DNA from: Bryopsis sp. KO-2023
Taxonomy: Eukaryota; Chlorophyta; Ulvophyceae; Bryopsidales; Bryopsidaceae
Direction of reading: 5' to 3'
NCBI GenBank assembly: GCA_030272585.1
Contig: BSYQ01000013.1
Location: 1,240,001 to 1,304,000, forward strand
DNA length: 64,000 nt
In this document: one piece after another, positions 25,082 through 36,299 of the stretch
Layout of the letters: each line of letters begins with the position of its first letter
How positions within the stretch are numbered: the first letter of the stretch is position 1
Notes under the pieces: generated by a model
Told to the model about the DNA's origin: nothing
The model's input: the letters and a program-made list of their open reading frames with translations, nothing else
Databases searched by the model: none
Position numbers and translations under genes: made by a program

Positions 25082-28000
25082 TCATCTACGGAATTTCTTT
25101 CCCCTCTTGCCACCACCTCCTCGGCCTCCCCGACCCCCCCCAAACCTACCATTCTTTTTCCCGTTCCCTCTTCCACCACCTCGACCCCGACCCCTGCCCC
25201 TCCCTCCAACCATCACCATAAGATTCTTTAAGTTGGGCTCTATAACACTGTCAAACCCAACCCCTGAAGCATAACCCAACACCTCCACGATATTATCATC
25301 ATCCTTGAACCGGACGGTCTTCTTTTTCCCCGATCCATCTGAGCAATTCCTGTCGCCAGTTTTCAGCGCACTTCGGAGCTTGCTGGGGGGTTCACTCGGT
25401 CCTGGAGAAGCACCAGCAGTGGGTGGAGTGACTGGAGCACCTCCATGGGACGGCTTGTCTTTCTGTACTTTTTTGACATCCCCCTCCATGTTCGATTTTC
25501 TTTGTCGTTTCTTACCCTTGCGGCCCTCACCCCCCTTTTCAGCGACATCATCCTGCCCGACCCTACGTTTTCCCGATCCACCTGCACTCGAATTTGCTTG
25601 AATTTCTGAAACACCATTTTCCAACGCAACATCGCCATCAACATCTTCCCTCGAATCAGAACTGCCTGCATCGTTCTGATCGTCCTCTCCATCGCTGCTG
25701 CCACCGTCGCTCGACTCATCGGTTACCTCCTCCATGTCAGAATCGTCACTCTCACTTTCCAAATTCAGCTCGATCATGTCCCCATTTGTGGAGGTGTCCA
25801 TCGGAGCATCATCCAGGGATGCATGGTTGGCATCATCATCATCATCATCGCTGGAGCCGGAGCCGCCGGAGCCGGAGCCCATCGGTTCAATCCCAATTTC
25901 ATCTGTTCGATCGATATCATCGTCGCTGATCGATTCGAGCGTTTCATCGCTCGCATCGTCCAGCCTTTCTGTCTGACGGCTGGAACTTGCCTTGGGATCA
26001 GTTTCCTCAATGACATCGGGTCTACAGCCACCACCACATCAAAATCAACCAAGAGGAGTCTCGATGAATGAATCAAACGGAGGTTTGAAAAAGACTGGAA
26101 CATCGATGTCAGCCAGTTTCACATTGGTGCTGGCGACCTTGCATTTTTTGTGTCAGTATTATTTCACACTAATTAAATGGTTGTGGGATCAACGCACAGG
26201 CAGCGCTGAAAACAACATTAAGGAAAAACGGATGATTTTCTTTTTCCGTAACGAGCAGGAAGGGGCCACGAAAGCATGAGAAAAAAAATGAAAATCCCAA
26301 GAGTGAGTGACGGGGGTAATGGATGAGCAACTGACCGATTTTTCCTCTTCTTTTTCTTGGTTTTTGCTTTCGGATGCGATGGGACGTTCGGTGATGACGT
26401 GGTCAAGCACGTAATTCTCGCCCCAGCTTCCGCCGAACATAAACACCCGGCATCGAATCTGATACACACCCCCACGCAATTTGTTTTCCTTTTCTTTTTC
26501 AACAGTCATCACTGAAATTTATGATAAAATTTGTTTCAAAGGTATCATTGGTTTTCAAGTCCCCTCTTCCCACACTAAAAAAAAAAAACTCGAAATAAAA
26601 TAATGTGTACATATTCTTTTTGAAGGTAGTATCAGTTCACTTGGTGAAATTCTTTGAACCCCCCCTTTCTTTTTTTTTAGACATATTTATACATACTCTT
26701 TTTTGGGAAAAAAGAATGAGGCACACACACACAACTGAATGGATAAAAAACACACATCACCTTTGTTTGGAAGTAGACCGCAAATCCCACATCTTCACAA
26801 TGCCTGTGCACACACAAAATCGCTAAATTAAAAAGAAAAGTGAAAAAATAATCGAAAAAAATGGTTTAAAAAAAAAAAAAACACTTAGATATGAATTCTG
26901 TTTCAGGATGAAACGCTGCCATCACGGATCCACTCTCAGGCCCACGATTTCTGGTGGAGGAAACATAATCAAGCCAGAAATACCTCCCGGACATCAGACA
27001 CCCCAAACAGAATTCCAACTGCCTTCCTCGATTTTACAAACAAGATTCACCCTCACCATTAGAACACCCCGTCGCAATGGCATTGGCAAGAGCTTCGCTG
27101 CCGTCCATCCCATGGATCCCCCTCAACCGCGTGGAGTGAGCATCTTTCACTTCGATGCATGGCTTTTCCCCCAGTCTCGAATCCCACACTCGGATGGCCC
27201 CATCCTCCGTTCCGGTCGCCACGAGGCCTCGTTTTTGCAACACCGACATGCATGTGATTTTCCTGTCGTGCGTCCAGACTTGAAGCTCCTGGGCGGACTC
27301 CAATGAAGTCAAGTGGATAGAATCGTCGCAAGCGATCACATACGACTGAAGAAAAACAAACCACACTTTCAGCTCGAAATATATTGAAAGATCATACAAT
27401 GAAGGTTGTTTACGTTTGATACCAAAAATGACATCGATGCAACCTCTTTTCACTCAACCCCCCCCCCCCTTTCTTCCTAAAAGCAAGCCTATTCTCTATG
27501 AAGTAAGAAAACAACACAGATGAGCGCATTTTCCTGGATTGCTGAACACAGCGAAAGGATGTCAAGAAAGAAAACAATAATAATAAAACTATCAGAAACA
27601 ATATTGGAAAAATAAATGAAGTGGTAGTCAAGGGAACATAGAATAACCACCTCTGTCGGATTTCTCAATGCTCATGACCTCATCATTTTTTTTAATTATT
27701 ATTTGCAGCAAAAACAAATGGTTACACAGGGTTCTCCACCTCGATATTATAATGCATCTATTTGTCTTTATGAAAAAGAAAGAAAGCGGGGGGGGGGGGG
27801 GGAAATGGCCTCACCTCTCCGTCCGGGTGGAAAGCAATTGTTTTGCTTTCCTTGCTCAGTTGTCCAGTGTGAACTTTTTTGCCTCTGATCAGGTCCCACA
27901 GAAGTAATTTCGAATCTCTGAACCAAACACCCAACACCGTCGATTAATCGAAAGAAAAAAAAACTTGTCAGCCAGTTTCATTTATTGGGTCAAATTGGAT

Positions 28001-29809
28001 CCTTTTCTTCCTTTTGTGTTGACAGAAAACATTGCCTCCCAGAGAAAAAAAATGTTTGGGACAAAAAACGATGATCTGAAAATTAATATGAAGATGTTTT
28101 GGGGGTACCTTCCTGAAAAAACTTTTTCCCACACGGACAATTTAAGCAATAAATGAAACTCATCCAAAGATATATTTACGAAAGTCACATTAAAAAAACA
28201 CTGATTGTGGCCGCAAAACCCCAAGAATTCAAAGGAAAAAACCAAAAAGCTCTTAAAGCAAAGAAAAAACGTCACAACGTTTTTATGTCTTTTTTTTTAG
28301 CTTTTTTCCCCACCCCACCCAAATCTAAGTGCTACCTGGAGGTGCTGAACGCCAATTTTCCTGCACGATGCACAGCAATGCTGTTCACCCCAGATTTATG
28401 CCCCATCAGCTGGACTCCCAGGCGCTTCACGTTAACGTCCCATACAGAAATGCTGCCATCCTTGGCTCCCCCCAACAAATGTGTTGGTTCTGTGGTGGTT
28501 TCGTTTCGGGGGACAAACGCTAAGCACTGAACATCGCTCGAAGGAGTTTCGAAAGATCTTACTCCATCTCCATTCTGGTGTTGACAATGGAAAAACAAAA
28601 AATACTCATACAAAAATTAACACAAGAAAGAAGAAGTGGCGATGGATTGGATTTGGGGGGGGGGGGGGGGGTTAAGCCTTGGTGTGGTTCATTCGAAAAA
28701 TTGAAACAAAATTCTGATCACCTACATCCAACCTGCATGAATTAAAATTTCCCGATGGTAATTTTTTATCTGGAAATATTTGTTCTCGTGATATGAGATG
28801 ACCTCAGTGTTTCACAGATTAGTTCTTATCGTATTTTTTTCTTTTAAAACATAAAAGTTACATTGGCCAAGCAGACCAAGAGTTCAAATCCACATTCTAA
28901 ATTTCCAAAAAAAACAAATTATCCTAAAGTACATCAACACAAAGCTTTTTTCCCGGTCCCCCCCCTCAACAAAAAAAATAAAAAAAAGCAAAAGATATTC
29001 CAGAGAAAAAATACGGAGGGAGCGCCAACACAATAAAAGAACAGCAAAGTTTTTTTGAAATCGATGAAAAAAAAAATATGTAAAAAAAAAAATGATACTT
29101 TTTTTTTTTTTTTTTTTTTAAAGAATTAACTCACAGCAGCATCATATAGTCTGATGTTGTTGTCGCTTCCACTTGATGCCAACAAACTCCCAGATCCTTC
29201 CACACATCGTACTGGCCCCTACAGTTTTTCAGCATTTCATTTCAGCTTTAAAATATATCTAGTCCCTGTGGTAATAACCCATCATCCCATTCCACTTTTT
29301 TTCACACACTTTCTCAATTCTTTATTACTTGAATCTTTTTCCATGTCCTAAAACACAAAAAATCAAACTGTTGAGCATCATTTTGTTACTTCTTTCCATT
29401 TTTTTTTCTGGGATTTATTTAAAAGAAACGCTAAATATTCCTGAGCAAGTATTTATTAGTATTTTTATTATTTTAAAACTAAGCCAGGCTGCTGCCCCAG
29501 TCCCCTCGGCTACTATTTTTTATTTATTTTTTATTGTAAGTAATATCACCTCGTGCGCTTCAAAACCAGCGACTTTTTCCAAAGACACCTGTGCAACAGA
29601 ATCACTAACACACGTTACCCATCGTCACAAAAGGAACTGAAAAAGAAAATTAAACAAACAGGCTGCAGCAGAAATTTTCGAGTTTGCACGCGTTTAAAAT
29701 CAAGAAAGAAAAAGCCCGAAGTTTAAATCAGCCTCACTTGGTCTTTTTCCGTGTCGACGTCGAACCTCCAAACGAAACGCTCGTAGCAACCGACGGTGAT
29801 GGACGACAT
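25082..29809 (-). CDS. PAK1IP1: MAK11/PAK1IP1-like WD40 ribosome-assembly factor
   Basis: Nucleolar WD40 protein of the MAK11/PAK1IP1 family, needed for 60S subunit maturation in yeast and animals. Nine exons: 29738-29809, 29550-29588, 29135-29218, 28336-28574, 27815-27917, 27057-27345, 26761-26803, 26336-26458, 25082-26021; all phases agree, 643 residues. The N-terminus (VGCYERFVWRFDV) and the order of repeats match the family: FEAHEGPVRCV, SGSDNNIRLYD, LLGGAKDGSISVWDV, GHKSGVNSIAVHRAGKLAFS, DSKLLLWDL, TGTEDGAIRVWD, NGGIVKMWDLR, then AGARITCL before a KKKKRKNR basic stretch. The last exon adds ~310 residues absent from typical ~390-residue members: an Asp/Glu/Ser-rich region, KKKTVRFKDDDNIVEVLGY (a KTVRF PP1-docking-type motif) and an RGG-rich end (GKRGKKFRR). 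One exon is only 39 nt and one 43 nt. It is head-to-head with the eS21 gene. Confidence 0.92.
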
Positions 29810-30364
29810 AGCGCTCACGTTTCTCTTTTTTTTTTTTCCTTTTACCCTTTTTTCCTGTCTCGTTTTTTTTTTGGTTGGCCACCTGCACCTGCGCCGGCGC
29901 AGTTCGCAAATTTTCAAGTTTTTGTTTTTGCTGCTGTTTTTGGCACGTGACGGCAGGATTGCGTCGTTGGCACACTGTCACGTGTCTTGCAGAATTTGCT
30001 TATGCAGCTTTTCACCAACACAGAATTTTTCTTGCTTGCTTTCTTGTTGTTGTTTTTTTTCCATTTCCTAGAACGGATGAGGTTTTCTCACGGTCCAACC
30101 AGTGGATAGTTTATTTGCAGTTTCTGCTCAGGTCTTTCGAGCAGAACAGGGGGAGGAAAACAAAAACAAAAACTCTTCACTGCTTTCCGGTCACTTTTGT
30201 GGAATATTACGTAATACATGCGTGTGTGTTGTCGTACTACTCAGACCGAAGAAATCGAATTTGACTGTCGACGTTTGAACTCTGTGTTCAGCATCAGCGG
30301 TGGGTGAGCGGTAAGATATCGACAGCGGAGGATTTTTTTTTGAAGGAGGCGCTTTGAGAACAAA
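29810..30364. promoter_or_regulatory. Shared divergent promoter interval, MAK11-like and eS21
   Basis: 555 bp lie between the start codons of two divergent ribosome-related genes, so both promoters and 5' UTRs must fall here. It is T-rich toward 29.8-30.06 kb and shows no clear TATA box. A bidirectional promoter is inferred from spacing only. Confidence 0.55.
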
Positions 30365-31780
30365 ATGCTGAACGCCGACAACCAAACCGTCGATTTGTAC
30401 ATCCCACGAAAGTGGTAAGGACGACTCTTTTTCGGCGGCTGCCCCCCAAGCTGCTGCCCCTCTCCCTGTATTATTCTATGTGTATTTTTTGTTATTGTTT
30501 TTTCTTTCGATTGTTTTTACACAAGCGGTTTCGACGGGTTTGCGTTTCTTCTAGAGGGATTCTTTCTTTTTTCTTTTTTCTCGGACAGAGGCTGACTTCT
30601 GTCATTATGTGCCAGCTCGTGGACGAACAGATTGATCACCGCGAAGGATCACGCCAGCGTCCAGGTTAACATCGGACACTTGGACGAAAATGGTGTGTAC
30701 ACTGGCCAGTTCACCACTTTTGCCGTGGCTGGATGCGTAAGGAAGAGGGTGAGTGTGGTTACCTTTTGATGTCCTTCTGCAAATTCTTGCCAGAACACCA
30801 ACTTTGCTTGTTTTGATTATTATTTTCCCTTCCCCCTTAGCAATCAATGGAAAGGCTTTGTTGGTGGTGTTTTTTTTTTTTCCAGAAAAGAAAAAGTCAG
30901 TCTTTGGCAAAGCCTCCCCCCCCCCTTCCAATTCAGTTGAAAGAAATCTGCTTATTCATGTCGGCTTTTTTTTGCTTATTCATGTTGGCTTTTTTTGGCG
31001 TGGATGGGAAAAAAAAGAAGGGGGAAAGGGGGGGGGGGGGGTGAGAATTGGTTAATGATGAGACATCATTGGATCCTGTTTCTGAATGTCCTTGATGAAC
31101 AATGGTCTGAAACCTCTTTTTATGTGCACACATGACCCCTCTTTTCTTTCATTTTGTTCAATTAGAAAGGAAACATTGGTGGAATTCCGTCAAGAAACAT
31201 GGGGGGGGGGAGCAAGTGCAAATCATCGTTATTACGTTCGATGTGTTAAGAAAATATTATCAGTGTTGTTTTGTTGGAAGAAACTTTGGTTGATGATGAA
31301 AGCATTCGGATCCTGTGTCTGACTGCCCATCGTGGTGGACTTGATGATTTGAATTTCTGAAACCTTCGAGATGTACATTTTATCGTCTTTTTTTTTTCTT
31401 CGAGAAGAGACGATAAGAGACGCACCCACCCCTACTTAATATAGGTTTCTCATCCCTGACCAGATTGCCTTCAAATCATTTAGGTACCACCTCCATCTGT
31501 AATAGCGATGTTTTTCAAGGAAACTTGTCCTGACATCGATCGTTTGCTAGAGAACTTCGATTGATTGTGGGCGTTCCTGGTGGTTACAAAAACGCATTCA
31601 AAAAAATGTCATTCTTTTCCTGTTGAATGTTAAATGAAGACCTTTTTTTTAATGATTTGATTCGCTCACTGGTGGAGATTATATATATATATATAATTGG
31701 GGTTCTATTCACAGGGTGAAGGTGACTCTGCTCTCGATATCATGTGGACCAAGGCTAAGGGCGAGCTCGATCAGAAATGA
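30365..31780 (+). CDS. RPS21: 40S ribosomal protein eS21 (RPS21)
   Basis: Cytosolic small-subunit ribosomal protein. Exons 30365-30414, 30616-30748 and 31715-31780; phases agree and give 82 residues, the usual size. The first exon gives [13 protein letters not shown] at the family N-terminus, the second [20 protein letters not shown] and [17 protein letters not shown], the third [20 protein letters not shown]. The wording ([29 protein letters not shown]) is closest to green-plant eS21, which is the best clue to the organism. The second intron, 966 bp, carries a run of about ten Gs and a TA repeat. Confidence 0.97.
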
Positions 31781-32715
31781 AGAGGATTTGGGTCGGTGGA
31801 AATGTTCAGTGCCGCTGCCAGTGGCGGATAGGCACACTCTTACAACAACAAAAAATTTGATATCATTGGCTGGTTGGTTTCCAACATTTGAAAAGAGAAA
31901 GAAAAAAGATATGTTGGTGGATTAAACCGGAGGCGGTGGTTTGGGTCGGGACTGTAACGGAGCATGTTATTTGCCCAAGGGAAAGAAGAAAAAAAACAGA
32001 AATGAAACTAGCTTGTTCACTTGAACGATTTGTTCTGTTTACGAAACAGCAAGGTGAATGGAGAAAAAAATTCCAACATCCAGTGGAATATGTTCAGTGG
32101 TTTTCCGTGGATGTTGTTAGGGGGTTGGGTTTCGAGATGTTGAGCCCTCGCTCCATTTAATCCTTGGATAAAATCCTGAGTTCGGAGTCGGCCAATTGAA
32201 ATATTGGGATTTTTTTTTTTACCTGCCTCGATTGGGGCTCTGATTTTTTGGAATGATGAAATCTAAAGGTTTCCTCTTGAGCCTGGTCTGGCAGTGATGG
32301 GAACATTCTACACGAGATTTCTGACCAAATCAAAATGCCTCAAAATAAGTGGGTTTTGGAATTTTCTGTTCTGGTTTTTTTTGTTTTTTTTGGGGGGGAG
32401 GGGGGTGAAAATAAGCACCATTTTCTTTTTCTTGCCAACAAAAAATTTGGGCTCTTTGGCATCTCGTGTAGGTAGTCCAATCCCTCGGAAAAAAGAACAC
32501 ATATATTGCAAAAATGCAATTTTTGATGGGAAGAAATTTCTGTAGAGGGAGGAAGTCCATAACCTCGGTACTGAGGTACAGAAGCACTTTCATATTTGCT
32601 CAAAAAAACAAACTCCCAGCACTTTTGATAAAATATTATCAAAACTCTCTGCACCTTCCCTGCTAAGGTGGACAACTTTGTTAGGGACAACCTTAACATC
32701 AACTTTAAGTTATTA
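31781..32715. other. 3' UTR and intergenic
   Basis: No exon recognised; several T, A and G runs. A putative 3' UTR of eS21 begins here. Confidence 0.45.
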
Positions 32716-32945
32716 GGGATGTTGCGCAAAACTACGTAGCTCCCAATTTACGCAGCCACGTCACGTACGACAGCGTAATTTCGCGGAAATGCAGGTTTTC
32801 TACGTACGTATTTTGACTCTTTTCGAACAGGACTCCGTTTAACAACGGATCCTTGTCAGCATCAGTGAGAATTTCCGCGAAACTACGCTGTCGTACGTGA
32901 CGTGGCTGCGTAAATTGGGAGCTACGTAGTTTTGCGCAACATCCC
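32716..32945. mobile_element. Foldback MITE with ~75-bp terminal inverted repeats
   Basis: A 230-bp non-coding element. Outer ends GGGATGTTGCGC and GCGCAACATCCC; the arms stay complementary inward for about 75 bp through ACGTAGCTCCCAATTTACGC and GTCACGTACGACAGCGTA up to the CGCGGAAA/TTTCCGCG step. The middle is about 80 bp. TATTA flanks both sides (32711-32715 and 32946-32950) as a 5-bp target duplication. No transposase. The GGG ends recall PIF/Harbinger-type MITEs, but the 5-bp duplication does not, so the superfamily is open. Confidence 0.85.
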
Positions 32946-32950
32946 TATTA

Positions 32951-33135
32951 ATTAAACCATTCAACAAATAAGTCCATTATTTAATTTTCCCAAGCCATGA
33001 TCCACAATATCACTCTTTTTCCTTCAGGGATTGCGTCGCACCTGCCCGTCTCTCATTAAAAACCTGCAAGAACAATTACGGTCAATCGAGGAGTCTCTCA
33101 GTTCTCTGTATCCCTCCGTCGTTGGCCACATGGCG

Positions 33136-33166
<31 letters not shown>

Positions 33167-33954
33167 GCTTGCAGTTGTTTTGATAAGAGCTTCGACTTCT
33201 AGCGAAAACGAAAGGAAATCCTTTTACGTTCATCGTTGAAAACGTTGTAAGATAGGAACGCGATTTTGAAAACAAACGAAACCGACATCCAGGTACATTG
33301 TGGATGAGACTTTTGAAAACAGAGCCGACACCTGATTGTAAATTATAAGTTGTGTTTCTTCGGAAGATCCAAAAGCCAAATCCTGATTTTGTGGGAGCCC
33401 CAAATGTTGATGACTGTGTGAAGTTTCTTATTGTTGTAAGACTTTCAGCATTGAACAGCAACACAGAAATTGTCATCAAGAAATTTCTTGATGTATCAGA
33501 GTGTGAGTCTTCTGTCGCAGCAACTGATCTAAGGCATTCAGGTTCGCTCATTTAGTGGGCAGTTTGGGTTAATGTAGTCGGACATAGGGGATGGCTTGGC
33601 GGCCACAAATGTGCACTTGCGGACAGGGTGAACAGACCAGGACGTAGTGCTAAGGGTCGATAGGAAGTGAGAAGAGCATGTGAAGGGTGCTGAGGGTTTG
33701 AATCCATGTGTGAGTTAGAAGTGAAAGGTGCTTGCAAAGGCCCTTGAGCTCATACTCGACCTCGAGGTCGAGTATTTAAAGGGGCAGAACTTCTGTAAAG
33801 AGAACTTGGATTCAGTGTTTATGTCTGTGTGGGTTCCTGTGTGGTCGTTTGCCTGTGTGGCTCTGTTTCTGAAAACACTTCGATATTCACACCAGACCGG
33901 TAGATAGTGCGTCTGTCGGTCTAAAAGAACTCACTCGTCACTTCCCACTACTAC
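32951..33954. other. Intergenic with microsatellite and palindrome
   Basis: No gene recognised. Holds a TA microsatellite at about 33135-33165 and a perfect 24-bp palindrome at 33752-33775. The open frames across 33.0-33.6 kb on both strands have no known motifs. Confidence 0.45.
33752..33775. repeat. Perfect 24-bp palindrome
   Basis: Half-site ATACTCGACCTC followed at once by its reverse complement, with no spacer, and then TTTAAAGGGG. It could be a dimer binding site or part of a promoter; nothing nearby says which. Confidence 0.7.
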
Positions 33955-34100
33955 CCGTCTGACCGTACGCAAAAATGGTTCCATTGCAGCAGCCGTCGAG
34001 AGCCGATCGAACGACATGCTGTACATCTTCGAAAACGCAACCCTGACTTGTCCCCTGATCATACAGCTTATCGAACGTAAACATGTTCTTTCCATCGCCG
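33955..34100 (-). pseudogene. Kinesin motor-domain exon (P-loop region), fragment
   Basis: A 146-nt exon bounded by a TGCGCAG acceptor and a GTAGTA donor. It encodes NMFTFDKLYDQ, VFEDVQHVVRSALDGCCNG and TIFAYGQTG, the kinesin motor stretch leading into the ATP-binding loop (family form GQTGSGKT). After the GQTG break I find no downstream exon with the rest of the motor (SSR, LAGSE, switch motifs), and no clear upstream exon with the first beta strand. Its entry phase fits the exit phase of the exon at 34806-34981, so it could belong to that gene. A relic or a chimeric gene are both possible. Confidence 0.6.
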
Positions 34101-34276
34101 CTGCGCAGCGAGGCATGCCTCCCATGAACGTAACCTGCGCCCGTACCTTCCCCCCCCCCCCCCCAACCATTCAGATTCCAGCGTTTTTGCATTGGAAAAG
34201 GGTGAAAGCGATGGGTATACCTGCTCCCCCCAGAATGCACTTTGTGGTGGAGATGCCTGACCCCGATGTTTTTTGT

Positions 34277-34405
34277 TTCCGATTTCGCCAAGCAACACCT
34301 GCTGATCTGAAAAACGCCGATGGTTTTCTTTCCGATTTCGCCAAGCAACACCTGCTGATCTGAAAAACGCCGATAGTTTTCTTTTCCGATTTCGCCAAGC
34401 AATCC
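34277..34405. repeat. 53-bp tandem repeat, about 2.4 copies
   Basis: The unit starting TCCGATTTCGCCAAGCAACA and ending GCCGATGGTTTTCTT is repeated twice, plus a partial third copy with ATCCCTGG. It lies between the kinesin exon and the next upstream candidate exon. Confidence 0.85.
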
Positions 34406-34805
34406 CTGGATGCGTCTCCACTTGTTGTTTCCTCAGCTCTGAAAATCTACACATGAACTTCGTTAATTAACAACGAATGGCAGCACACCAATGAGCCACA
34501 GATTTTGACGCTGCAATAAAATTTTCTGTCAACCACCTATTCGATCGATCGCCCCATTTGCACACAGATGATTATCAAGAGTGTGTGACACCATTCATTC
34601 TATTCACTCATCAAGCAGAGTTTCCACCGATCAGAACCCCCCCCCCCCCCACGCAAGCCAACCCCTGCGGTGTGAGAGCTGCACAGGACATGGCAGCAGG
34701 GATTCAGAGCAATGGATCTCATTTTTTTTGTTCAATGGATCTCATTTTTTTGTGTCCCAAGGGTGGTTTTCATAGGGATGGGAGTGAACTGCCAGCTTGA
34801 CTCAC

Positions 34806-36150
34806 CTCTGTAGAACCAGGTGATCCAGAAACATCCTATTTAGGGTTGCTTTGTTGGGGATGGAGGCTCCTAGCCAGGTGCTGTTCTTATCGGCTTCGAA
34901 TTTGTCAAAGTTCACTGCACCATCGACCATCAGTACCGCTTCCGCCAGAACCGACCAAGATCGACACCCCTCTTTCAACACCTATGTGTCAAAAAATCAC
35001 TACATGAATCTGCATGCATGTTGAGGGATCGGCTCAATCTTCAGGTACACCTTGAACACATATGCTCAGAAGGTTGAAAAAAAATAAAAAATGGATCTGG
35101 ATCCATACCTGGAGCCTCATCGCCAGCACCGGCTTCCTTCGACTTCCACCAGCCCCCCTCTATAAAACCAGGAAAAAAAATATAAACAAACACCACATTT
35201 TCTCATATCACAACCATTTTCACATCCCATTTTATTTTTTTTGTTTGTCAGAATCAAATCTATAGGTTCGGTCCAACCTTCTGGCAAGCTGTATAGCCTC
35301 GAACCTTCTGGGAAGTCTGTTCAAGCATTCGTCTTGGGCAGCTCTGCCTCTGTAGTCCTCCCACCAAGGTTGCTTTCTCGGTCGATAAGCTTCGGCCAAT
35401 TTCACGTCTGTTTTGATGGCCAACAGATCGCTCCTGTGTTTTTAACATCATCATAATTATTAAACATTTCCGGGAAGGAAAAAAACATGGCACCAAAATT
35501 AGAAAGAAAGACGTAGATGTTGCAGGCCCGTTGCATATATAAATCAGATATTGCATCCATTGTATATCTGGACTCTCTTTTCTTTATGGTGCTGTAAACA
35601 TACAAACAACATCTCCACGAAATCCACGAAATCCACACAAGAAGAAAAACAACAGAAACTGAGAAGACAAAAAAGGACACCAATCGTCACCTCAATACTG
35701 GCCCAATCCAACACTTGCATCCCTTCTTTTTAAATTCTGGATGAATTCGACCAACAGCTGACCGCAGTTTCTCCAGGAAATCGACTTCTCTTGACTTTTT
35801 TAATCCAAGTGCCTGTAAACCAGGGGGGGGAAAAAAAAAACAGAAATAATCCCTCCCAATACTCAAGTTCAAAAAGTAAAAGCTGCAACCTTGTTTTTGA
35901 ACAGTAATGCCATCCAACCTTGCTTCTCTGTGAGATTTTCATTTCCCTTAGAAAATCCATATCGAATTCGTGCCTTGCACGTCCAACCCAACCCAAACTC
36001 CAAACGCCGAATTCCTCGAACTGCAGCGCGGCTCCCCGAAGCATGCCGACGTCCCCAGATTGTGCAGCCTCCATGAGCGCGCGCGAACCTGCACCCAAAG
36101 ACAGGTCGACCACGAAAACGAGGCGCCTCCATGACCGCGCGAACCTGATA
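34806..36150 (-). CDS. Unrecognised multi-exon protein gene
   Basis: I do not recognise this protein. Candidate exons on the minus strand: about 35890-36110 (ALMEAAQSGDVGML, FEEFGVWSLGWVGRARHEFD), 35691-35812 (REVDFLEKLRSAVGRIHPEF), about 35276-35440 (KLAEAYRPRKQPWWEDYRGR), about 35110-35165 (GGWWKSKEAGAGDEAP) and 34806-34981 (CRSWSVLAEAVLMVDGAVNF, WLGASIPNKATLNRMFLDHL). Most are bounded by plausible AG and GT signals, but the phase between 35165 and 34981 does not close, so the model is incomplete. Composition (Trp, Arg, mixed charge) looks like a soluble folded protein. No membrane span or known motif is seen. The kinesin-like exon downstream may be part of it. Confidence 0.4.
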
Positions 36151-36243
36151 AAATGATCGGTCGCTCGCGTGTTTTGATGATGTGTGACCTTGAGTATATC
36201 GTTTTGTCGGCGGATTCGTGTCGTTGTTTCGAACGGCTTGTGT

Positions 36244-36299
36244 TTTCTGTGGATGAGCGGATCACGGTTCTGCGGACTGATGCGGCTCATCCACAGAAA
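36244..36299. repeat. Short inverted repeat (15-bp stem)
   Basis: TTTCTGTGGATGAGC at 36244-36258 pairs perfectly with GCTCATCCACAGAAA at 36285-36299, with a 26-nt loop. Confidence 0.6.
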
